Assembly (NCBI RefSeq): GCF_000151665.1
Contig: NW_013171828.1
Coordinates: 36,817-100,816 of the forward strand
Reading direction: 5' to 3'
Source: Blastocystis hominis
Taxonomy: Eukaryota; Sar; Bigyra; Opalinata; Blastocystidae
DNA length: 64,000 nucleotides
Part shown: in pieces, positions 16,869-23,060 of the stretch
How the letters are laid out: the number at the start of each line of letters is the position of its first letter
How positions within the stretch are numbered: position 1 is the first letter of the stretch
Translations under genes and position numbers: made by a program
Notes under the pieces: model-generated
Seen by the model: the letters and a program-made list of their open reading frames with translations, nothing else
The model's database searches: none
What the model was told of the DNA's origin: nothing

Positions 16869-18148
16869 ACCGTGTTGGCACGGATCATGATGAGGTGCAT
16901 CTGGGTCGTCGCTGCAACATCCTCTTCCAACTCGATTTCAAACTGGATCTGATTCGCTGCTCGCATCGGGAACCACTCGGCTAACGGGAAGGCAAAGATT
17001 CGGAACTGATTCAACCACGTCTTGTACGTCAACAGCGTGTCGTACTCGTCGGAACGACTATTGCAAAGATAGTCCATCCATTCGAAGAACGTGTGATCAA
17101 TTCCATCAGGTGTGTTCGTGTTGTCCACATTGATGATACGCTTCTGTTCACCAGCGATGTTCAATGAGATACGCTTGAATCGAATGTCCTTGAGAGTCGA
17201 GAAATCGCCATTGTCGTCCGTGAACATCATGAACATCATCTTGACGGGGAAGTTGACCAGCACACGATCATCGATGAAGTTCTGGCCAGAAGGAATACGG
17301 AACGTCTTGGTCATGATCTGGTTCTTCACCAACTGAGTGTCTTCAGGATCGAAGGTCGAATCATCGCTCGTCTTGTAACTGTGATACCAAAGCGTACACG
17401 TGTCGAAATACACACCGGTGAAAGCCGTGGCTGATGGAACAGCGTCCGGACTTGTAGCGGTATTGATTTTGCCAGCATCGATGTAGAAGTATGCATCGTC
17501 GTTCGTGGGATAGATCTGAGCATCCATCTGCGTGAGATTGATGAATCGTTCCTGAGAACAACCTTCGAAGATGTCTGCAAAGTTCACATTGATCGTCGTG
17601 TACGCCGTGGTCGATCCAGGTGGCTGTACGAACTTGAGCATGTTGTAGAATAACTTCCCGCCATAAGGTCGACCCAGGATGGCCGCAGTTCTCGCGGTTT
17701 TATCGGTTGTATCGTAGTCACGGTCATCGTAGTAGATGTAGGACAGTTCCTTCAGTCCTTCGTTTACCACATTGTTGTGCTTGTTGTCCGTGAGTGCATT
17801 CAAGAGTGACCGGATCTGACCGATGTTTTCATTGTCTGCACTCAGAGGCAAGGACGCCAAGTTCTCACCATTCCAATAGGTGTACGTGACCTTCGTGTTG
17901 TTCACAATGCCTGACATGTTCTTCTTCACCGGAACATAGATATCCTTCGACGAACTGCCTGCATTATTTGCCAACCCGGTGATCTTGAGCTTGAAAGTCA
18001 TTCGTGACTTGTAGAGATTGAAGTACACGTCATCACCGGATGGAGCGATCGTCCAATTGATCACATCGGTCGACTTGATGTTATTGGACTGATTGCTGAA
18101 CACAATCTGCGATTCGTAGTTATGCACAGGAGGAATTGTAGTTGCCAT
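16859..18148 (-). CDS. Probable major capsid protein (double jelly-roll type)
   Basis: 429 residues, beta-rich throughout, with no enzyme motif. The start region (FSNQSNNIKSTDVINWTIAPSG) and the final strands (QIQFEIELEEDVAATTQMHL) read like alternating strands of a capsid jelly roll. Length is within the range of Polinton major capsid proteins, and the gene is next to the ATPase block as is usual in such elements. Assignment rests on size, composition and context, not on a recognised signature, so a minor capsid or other virion protein is possible. The start codon is followed upstream by a hairpin at 18157-18180. The stop lies within the second hairpin of element 10. Confidence 0.55.
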   Translation of the reverse strand: MATTIPPVHNYESQIVFSNQSNNIKSTDVINWTIAPSGDDVYFNLYKSRMTFKLKITGLANNAGSSSKDIYVPVKKNMSGIVNNTKVTYTYWNGENLASLPLSADNENIGQIRSLLNALTDNKHNNVVNEGLKELSYIYYDDRDYDTTDKTARTAAILGRPYGGKLFYNMLKFVQPPGSTTAYTTINVNFADIFEGCSQERFINLTQMDAQIYPTNDDAYFYIDAGKINTATSPDAVPSATAFTGVYFDTCTLWYHSYKTSDDSTFDPEDTQLVKNQIMTKTFRIPSGQNFIDDRVLVNFPVKMMFMMFTDDNGDFSTLKDIRFKRISLNIAGEQKRIINVDNTNTPDGIDHTFFEWMDYLCNSRSDEYDTLLTYKTWLNQFRIFAFPLAEWFPMRAANQIQFEIELEEDVAATTQMHLIMIRANTVGA

Positions 18149-18156
18149 TTATTATA

Positions 18157-18180
18157 GGGCGAGAATGAAAATTCTCGCCC
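18157..18180. repeat. Hairpin upstream of the capsid gene
   Basis: 10-bp arms GGGCGAGAAT with loop GAAA, directly joined to the composite element that follows. Confidence 0.8.
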
Positions 18181-18245
18181 GGGGAGCCGCAGGCAGGGAG
18201 GCGACAATGTCGCCTCCGGGAAACCGAAGGTTTCCCAGGCTCCCC
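18181..18245. repeat. Nested double-hairpin: one element inserted into another hairpin
   Basis: The outer arms GGGGAGCC (18181-18188) and GGCTCCCC (18238-18245) form one hairpin with loop GCA if 18195-18240 is ignored. The interior is a 42-bp double hairpin: arms GGAGGCGAC, loop AAT (18197-18217), and arms GGGAAACC, loop GAA (18218-18236). The direct repeat AGGC flanks it at 18191-18194 and 18237-18240. This is the footprint of an insertion into an existing hairpin. Confidence 0.9.
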
Positions 18246-18287
18246 GATTACTACAGGGAGAAAAAACAAATCGTCCCCCATACATAA

Positions 18288-19589
18288 ATGGCAACCACAG
18301 CAGAGAAACTTGTATATCTCCAAAATGGAGTATTCAAACGCAAGGAGATGACGAGTGGTCTCCAGTACTACTCGGATGGTTCTTTCGACACATTCCCATT
18401 ACCGAGTGGGAATGGAAACTACGTGCTCACCAACAACAACAATGTATTCACATGGACCGATGCGGGTGTCGTAGTACCTGACCAGCCTGAAGAGTTCACC
18501 ACGCTCGACAACTCGTACTTCAAAGGCAGCAACAGTCAGGCGATCACCATTGCTGCCAAAGGAACGATTCCATACTTTGTCAACAATAGCACCTTTGGTG
18601 AACTCGATCTGCCGAGTAGTGGCAAGTACTTGCTGAACATGGACGAAAATGGAGGACCTTCATTCTCGACGATCGATGCGAGCACGATCAACACCGCATT
18701 AGGCCTCAACAACACGTCGAACAAGTACGTCATTGCCAACTGGAATTCGACAACGAGCACACGTAAAGACCTAGCCCTGCCAGAACAGTCCGGGACGTAC
18801 ATCTTGAAAGGAACGGAGGCTGGTGCTTTCGGAATTCAGTACACATTCGACACATTGAACGCCTCAACACTCTTCAACGGCGCTCTTGGTCTGCAATCGA
18901 ACAACCTGTGTCTCATTGCTTACAAGGGCAATAGTGCATATGGTGTAACCGTGCCTGCAACGAGTGTTTCTTCCGGTTATTTTGTATTCAAGAAGGCGGC
19001 AAATACTGACGTACCCACAACAAATATCCTTGACTCCAATGTAATCTATAAAGATATTCTTGGATGTACGAATGAAGAACAATGTATCGTCACCAATGAT
19101 AAAACAGGTGTGGGTAAATTAACCATTCCATCAAATCCAGGAACCTACTTGTTGAACGTATCTAGCAGTGGAGTATCCTTTTCGACATCGCCCACCAAGT
19201 TCTCCAAGACGTTCACGTACTCTTGGTCTGGTAGTGGCCACACCGTCGTATCCGAGACACTCGGATCAGCCAATACGAACTTGTCGGAAAATCTCACATT
19301 ATCTTCGAACAGCAAGTACATGGTCACGATCGATTTGAGTCTCAAGTGTGGTAACTACGAGCAGGCACTCGAAGGCTTTAAAACCGCGCCGACCTTGGCA
19401 ATCACTACGATTCGAGCAACATTGCTGAAGACAACACTTGACAACCCGACCCCAACAATGAACGTCTCTGGCACATCTATATTTTCACCGATAAAAGATG
19501 GTGGATTAGAGCTCGTTGTGTCACGCAGTGGTGATACAACCATCTCGCACTTATACTCGAACTTCCAAGTCACGATTGTAGAACTGTGA
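18288..19589 (+). CDS. Fibre- or spike-like protein with short beta repeats
   Basis: 433 residues starting in the context ACATAAATGG. A repeated pattern of the form LPSG-G-Y-LL then a Gly/Asn turn then FST occurs at least four times: SGNGNYVLTNNNNVFTW, SSGKYLLNMDENGGPSFST, QSGTYILKGTEAGAFG and NPGTYLLNVSSSGVSFST. The C-terminal 130 residues form a separate beta-rich region. Composition is high in Ser, Thr, Asn and Gly with few charges. This is typical of receptor-binding fibres with a shaft and a knob. The gene is divergent from the capsid gene, with the nested hairpin between them. No intron or signal peptide is seen. Confidence 0.6.
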   Translation: MATTAEKLVYLQNGVFKRKEMTSGLQYYSDGSFDTFPLPSGNGNYVLTNNNNVFTWTDAGVVVPDQPEEFTTLDNSYFKGSNSQAITIAAKGTIPYFVNNSTFGELDLPSSGKYLLNMDENGGPSFSTIDASTINTALGLNNTSNKYVIANWNSTTSTRKDLALPEQSGTYILKGTEAGAFGIQYTFDTLNASTLFNGALGLQSNNLCLIAYKGNSAYGVTVPATSVSSGYFVFKKAANTDVPTTNILDSNVIYKDILGCTNEEQCIVTNDKTGVGKLTIPSNPGTYLLNVSSSGVSFSTSPTKFSKTFTYSWSGSGHTVVSETLGSANTNLSENLTLSSNSKYMVTIDLSLKCGNYEQALEGFKTAPTLAITTIRATLLKTTLDNPTPTMNVSGTSIFSPIKDGGLELVVSRSGDTTISHLYSNFQVTIVEL

Positions 19590-19627
19590 CGGGACTTCGT
19601 CCCGTCGGGGCAACATAGTTGCCTCCC
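19588..19627. repeat. Double-hairpin element 11
   Basis: Arms GACGGGAC, loop TTC (19588-19606), overlapping the stop codon of the fibre-like gene. Then an imperfect hairpin GGGGCAAC/GTTGCCTCCC, loop ATA. Confidence 0.7.
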
Positions 19628-19645
19628 TACTTTAAGGGACAAAGT

Positions 19646-19683
19646 GGGGCGACAAAGTCGCCCCGGGAAGCCTTCGGCTTCCC
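19646..19683. repeat. Double-hairpin element 12, cleanest example
   Basis: Two perfect hairpins back to back: arms GGGGCGAC, loop AAA (19646-19664), and arms GGGAAGCC, loop TTC (19665-19683). The 7-bp direct repeat ACAAAGT lies immediately on both sides (19639-19645 and 19684-19690). Confidence 0.9.
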
Positions 19684-19728
19684 ACAAAGTGAAATAAGGG
19701 CGACTTGGAAACCATAGCTTCCAGTCTT

Positions 19729-20094
19729 TTACTTTGGCGGTAATCGTTTACCCGATACACATTCGAGTTGATCAAATGCAACACCATCGATATCAATGAT
19801 AATTATATCACCACCTAATGTCATCACACGATGACCTTCGATATCATAGATATTCTCATTGAAAGCACGGAGTTCAGCAAGTCCTCCTACTTCACCCCAC
19901 TTCACTATGTATTTATCATCATTACATGATTTCACAAGAAGATGTTGAAGATCAGGTGAATTTATCATCATATATGGAGGATTATACTCATTATGATAAT
20001 TTGTACCTTTAGGGTCATCAACAAATGAATTAATCATATCATGCACATATTTACGTGTGATATCAAGACGTTCATCATTCATCCAACAGTTCAT
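19729..20094 (-). CDS. Unknown Polinton protein, 121 aa
   Basis: Not recognised. Acidic, with a C-terminal beta-rich part (HRVMTLGGDIIIIDIDGVAF). An A/T-rich region before its start (ATAAATAGAAATACAAATG) resembles other promoters of this element. It lies tail to tail with the fibre-like gene, separated by hairpin elements. Confidence 0.5.
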   Translation of the reverse strand: MNCWMNDERLDITRKYVHDMINSFVDDPKGTNYHNEYNPPYMMINSPDLQHLLVKSCNDDKYIVKWGEVGGLAELRAFNENIYDIEGHRVMTLGGDIIIIDIDGVAFDQLECVSGKRLPPK

Positions 20095-20142
20095 TTGTAT
20101 TTCTATTTATGTTTACATTATTTAAATCTATTTAGGCATCCC

Positions 20143-20334
20143 TCATTTCACTTTAATCTCTGTCGGACTGATCGATATATCACTTCCACTGTCGTCATCG
20201 GATTCATTCTTCTCATTGTACACGCACAGGCAGTGACATCTGTCCTTGCATTTCGAGTCAACCACTAGCTTGTGGTTCTTTCTTCCACTCATCCATTTCC
20301 ATGCACTTTTCAGCCATTGAATAAAGCGGTTCAT
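20143..20334 (-). CDS. Small Cys-containing unknown protein, 63 aa
   Basis: The N-terminal 20 residues are basic and Trp-rich (MNRFIQWLKSAWKWMSGRK), possibly an amphipathic membrane-binding helix. A Cys cluster follows (CKDRCHCLC) and then an acidic Ser-rich tail. Its ATG is only 2 bp from the integrase ATG on the opposite strand. It may be a minor virion protein, or a chance frame; support is limited to composition and start context. Confidence 0.35.
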   Translation of the reverse strand: MNRFIQWLKSAWKWMSGRKNHKLVVDSKCKDRCHCLCVYNEKNESDDDSGSDISISPTEIKVK

Positions 20335-20336
20335 TT

Positions 20337-21440
20337 ATGAACGAGATCAAGGAACTAAGGAAACCAGCCAAGCGAAAAGGTGCAACTCGAGTGATCATCA
20401 GTTCATTCAAGAGAAACATATACTTCATCGATCTCATCGATTTCTCTTCCAAACAAGACAAATGGATTCAGGAAGTGTTGGGCAGACAGAAGAGTACAGG
20501 ATTCCACAAGAATCGTGGATACAAGTATGTCCTTGTATGCATTGATGGATATTCGAAATACCTGATGGCTCGGCGACTGAAGAGCAAGAGTGCCACAGAA
20601 GTCACTCATGCAATGAAGGATATCATTCAAACATACGGTGCACCAAAGCATATTTGCTCTGATCGAGGCACCGAGTTCACCAATGCCATCTTTCGTACCA
20701 ACATCTTGGACAAGTATGACATCACCATGTATCACATGGATTCAGCGAATAAAGCAGTACTAGCCGAACGAGCAATCCGAGATATCAAGGAAGACATCAT
20801 GGTTCCATTCAATCAATCGAAAGGTGTATGGTTCGACTTGATTGATGGTGCGGTTCGTAGACACAATGCAAGGAAGAACAGAGACACCGGATATACACCA
20901 AATGACATTTGGAACAACAACATCTTGTACACGGAGAAGACAGAACCATCCAACATGACAGCGAAGGACACGACGCCTCAATTCGATGTGGGTGATTATG
21001 TTCGAGTGACACGAAGACCTCGCGTTCTGGAAAAGCGATCATTGACGAGCAAATGGTCTCAGGACTTGTATGAAGTTGTTGACATTGACGATCGATTCAT
21101 GCCATTGATGTACGAAGTGAAGAATATGGAAAGCGGTAGCAAGCAGAAGTGCTATCATTGGGAACTCCTGGCAAGCAAATGCAAACCACAGCCAGCACCA
21201 CCAGTCACGCGATCCAAGAGTCGAAAGGAACCCAATGCATTGCGAGATGCAGCAAGGTCACATCGACCCATTACGAGGAGCCAGAATGGGACGACTTCGT
21301 GGGAAGCCTCCGCTTTTCCCGGGGGCGATGTACATCGCCCCCTTCGTCGTCCAGGCGGAACGAAGTTCCGCCACAGAAGAAGCAGAAGAAGCGTCCCCAA
21401 GATGTTCGAAAACGATCGTAATGCTCTTTACACCACCTAG
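20337..21440 (+). CDS. Retroviral-type (rve) integrase of the Polinton
   Basis: 367 residues. The DDE triad is visible: Asp in YFIDLIDF (about residues 32-35), Asp in ICSDRGTEF (about 110) and Glu in VLAERAIRDIKE (about 144). A C-terminal SH3-like domain follows (FDVGDYVRVTRRPRVL, about 220-285), then a basic tail. The family inserts the element by strand transfer, usually giving 5-6 bp target duplications. No HHCC zinc finger is seen at the N-terminus. A double-hairpin insertion at 21301-21342 shifts the frame near the C-terminus. Without insert and one repeat, the tail would end QKKQKKRPQDVRKRS at 21421. The catalytic core is upstream and intact. Confidence 0.85.
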   Translation: MNEIKELRKPAKRKGATRVIISSFKRNIYFIDLIDFSSKQDKWIQEVLGRQKSTGFHKNRGYKYVLVCIDGYSKYLMARRLKSKSATEVTHAMKDIIQTYGAPKHICSDRGTEFTNAIFRTNILDKYDITMYHMDSANKAVLAERAIRDIKEDIMVPFNQSKGVWFDLIDGAVRRHNARKNRDTGYTPNDIWNNNILYTEKTEPSNMTAKDTTPQFDVGDYVRVTRRPRVLEKRSLTSKWSQDLYEVVDIDDRFMPLMYEVKNMESGSKQKCYHWELLASKCKPQPAPPVTRSKSRKEPNALRDAARSHRPITRSQNGTTSWEASAFPGGDVHRPLRRPGGTKFRHRRSRRSVPKMFENDRNALYTT

Positions 21441-21962
21441 AAGCATGAGAGGAAGATTCGAATACGTACGAAGGACAGGAGAGTTGTAGGGGGAAGCGTT
21501 GCTTCCCCCAATATTCACAACAGCATAACCAGTATGAGACACAAGACTATTCAATGTATCGATGTACGGTCTGTCTAGGATAGGCGTGTTGTCAAACGTG
21601 ACTAGCACTCGATAACCCTTTTCAACCACCGATTCGATTGACGTGCAATCGTTGAACATGTCTTCAGGAAGGTACGTTATGACAGTCGTGGTTATCAGGT
21701 ACGATCCGGACGGCATAGGCGGCATACCATCACCACCCCACTCGCTATTGAATGATTCGGTAGCTTCTGGCGTGTACTCGAAGACAAATGCTTCGTTCGC
21801 TTTCACGATACAAGCCGCACTCCCCCACGAATATTGAGGAACACCATCCACTGTCTCTCGAATTAGCACATGATGACCGTCCTTTTCTGGCATGTTGATG
21901 AGCATGTTGTCGAGCTTCTTGAACGTGTAGTTGTTTCCATTGCTGCTGAAAATGTACGACAT
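21258..21962 (-). CDS. Unknown Polinton protein, 234 aa, C-terminus in hairpin DNA
   Basis: Not recognised. Starts MSYIFSSNGNNYTFKKL; contains alternating beta segments (GSYLITTTVITYL, GYRVLVTFDNTPIL). The C-terminal 70 or so codons overlap the integrase gene in the opposite direction and run through three hairpins, so the original protein probably ended earlier or elsewhere. A hairpin at 21489-21509 is translated as GGSNASP. Convergent with the integrase gene. Possibly a virion protein by neighbourhood; no firm function. Confidence 0.5.
   Translation of the reverse strand: MSYIFSSNGNNYTFKKLDNMLINMPEKDGHHVLIRETVDGVPQYSWGSAACIVKANEAFVFEYTPEATESFNSEWGGDGMPPMPSGSYLITTTVITYLPEDMFNDCTSIESVVEKGYRVLVTFDNTPILDRPYIDTLNSLVSHTGYAVVNIGGSNASPYNSPVLRTYSNLPLMLLGGVKSITIVFEHLGDASSASSVAELRSAWTTKGAMYIAPGKSGGFPRSRPILAPRNGSM
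21301..21342. repeat. Double-hairpin element 13, nested in an older hairpin and in the integrase gene
   Basis: 42 bp: an imperfect hairpin GGGAAGC...GCTTTTCCC (21301-21320) and a perfect 22-bp palindrome with arm GGGGGCGATGT (21321-21342). Direct repeats TTCGT at 21296-21300 and 21343-21347. The outer sequences GGACGAC and GTCGTCC form a hairpin with loop TTC once the insert and one repeat are ignored. Confidence 0.88.
21354..21372. repeat. Single hairpin 14 in the integrase 3' region
   Basis: Arms GGCGGAAC, loop GAA. Identical to the first hairpin of element 9 at 16751-16769, 4.6 kb away. Confidence 0.8.
21489..21509. repeat. Single hairpin 15
   Basis: 9-bp arms GGGGGAAGC with loop GTT, inside the 234-residue minus-strand frame and 48 bp after the integrase stop. 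Confidence 0.8.
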
Positions 21963-21969
21963 TTACTTT

Positions 21970-22482
21970 TTACTTTAGATGATTTCGTTCATAAGGTTTG
22001 ACATACACACCCTTCAGACACGCACCATCATCGATGAACAGATCGGACAACTCGGGAGGCACTTCATCATCCACAACTTTGAAGACCACGCGAACATAGT
22101 AGTTGGAGAAGAAGTAAACAGCACGATTCTCGGTCGTTACACCGATTATGTGAGTGGGTAGTGAATCGCCTCTCCAAAACACGTTCAGAGGCACGCCGAG
22201 CAGACCGTTGGATTCCAATTGAGGCAATAGATACTCCCATTCATCCTCGGTAAACAAAGGTGGACGAGTTTCATCCAACGTCATCTCCATGCAATCATAG
22301 TCGTGCAATATCAGACCACAGTTCACATTTGCTTGCGGAGTGCGAACACTGAAACCGAATAGACGCTCGGAATTGATCGGATACTTGGTGTGAATGATGA
22401 TGTCGGCGAGTTCGATATTCTCGTCCTCACAAGTGCGTACCAGGGAAGACCATGTGTTGTTCTCTGTTTTCTTGTACTTCAT
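21970..22482 (-). CDS. Unknown Polinton protein, 170 aa
   Basis: Not recognised. Mixed alpha/beta composition with a hydrophobic core segment (VNCGLILHDYDCMEM) and a C-terminal part with DLFIDDGACLKGVYVK. It lies upstream of the 234-residue gene on the same strand with only 7 bp between stop and start, so the two may share expression. No membrane segment or enzyme motif is apparent. Confidence 0.5.
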   Translation of the reverse strand: MKYKKTENNTWSSLVRTCEDENIELADIIIHTKYPINSERLFGFSVRTPQANVNCGLILHDYDCMEMTLDETRPPLFTEDEWEYLLPQLESNGLLGVPLNVFWRGDSLPTHIIGVTTENRAVYFFSNYYVRVVFKVVDDEVPPELSDLFIDDGACLKGVYVKPYERNHLK

Positions 22483-22533
22483 TTAGGGACGCATGGAGGT
22501 TAAAAGAGAAAATATAAATATATAAATATATAA

Positions 22534-22962
22534 ATGAATAGACCTACTCATACTTTGAATCCCAATACTGGCCGAGAAATCCAAATCAACGGAGTTCGCT
22601 TCTGGAACCTTCTCAAGCGTGGATACAAGTACGACGAGAAATTGAATCGCTTGTACGATACACCTTTACCACCAGATACGACGAAATATGTTCCCAAGTC
22701 GAGAATGCTTTCTCCCAGCAATCGCTCCATGATTATTGGTGGCACAGCATACTACGAGTTACTCCATGACAACTACAGACGCGTAAAAGGACAATGGGTG
22801 AAAATGACCAAAGAAGAAGCTGAGGCATACGATAATGATCCAGACATTAGCATTGCATTCGCTGACCCCAATTCTAGTGATTCTGATTCATCGGAATCCG
22901 AGTTCTACGACATCGATGAGTTCGAGTACGATGCGGATGGTCATGCCATTTTCCCATTCTAG
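22534..22962 (+). CDS. Small protein with NP-TGR-I motif shared with the polymerase N-terminus, 142 aa
   Basis: The N-terminus HTLNPNTGREIQINGVRFWNLL matches the style of the polymerase N-terminus (YTINPETGKQIKIGGPTWKRL). The pattern NP-x-TG-(R/K)-x-I is known from the 2-cysteine adaptor domain of large DNA viruses, though the cysteines are absent here. A second, weaker half (SMIIGGTAYYELLHDNYRRV) follows, then a very acidic Ser/Asp/Glu tail. An adaptor or DNA-terminus protein role next to the protein-primed polymerase is a reasonable guess. The upstream region has GGTTAAAAGAGAAAATATAA before the ATG. Confidence 0.55.
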   Translation: MNRPTHTLNPNTGREIQINGVRFWNLLKRGYKYDEKLNRLYDTPLPPDTTKYVPKSRMLSPSNRSMIIGGTAYYELLHDNYRRVKGQWVKMTKEEAEAYDNDPDISIAFADPNSSDSDSSESEFYDIDEFEYDADGHAIFPF

Positions 22963-23031
22963 GGATGCCTTCGGTAGTTCAAGGAGGAAGCCAAGCTCCT
23001 AACTATTTCACTTTGGTCACACGTGTATCAC

Positions 23032-23060
23032 CACTTAAAGATTTTGTGACCCTTATATAA
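23032..23060 (+). promoter_or_regulatory. Promoter-like region of the polymerase gene
   Basis: CACTTAAAGATTTT followed by CTTATATAAATG at the start codon. The 13-mer CACTTAAAGATTT is shared with the region upstream of the minus-strand gene at 16160-16705. Confidence 0.55.

Noticed and set aside
5331-21509. Hairpins as plain transcription terminators
   Set aside because: They also occur inside genes, upstream of starts and nested in each other, and several have flanking direct repeats. A secondary role at 3' ends is not excluded.
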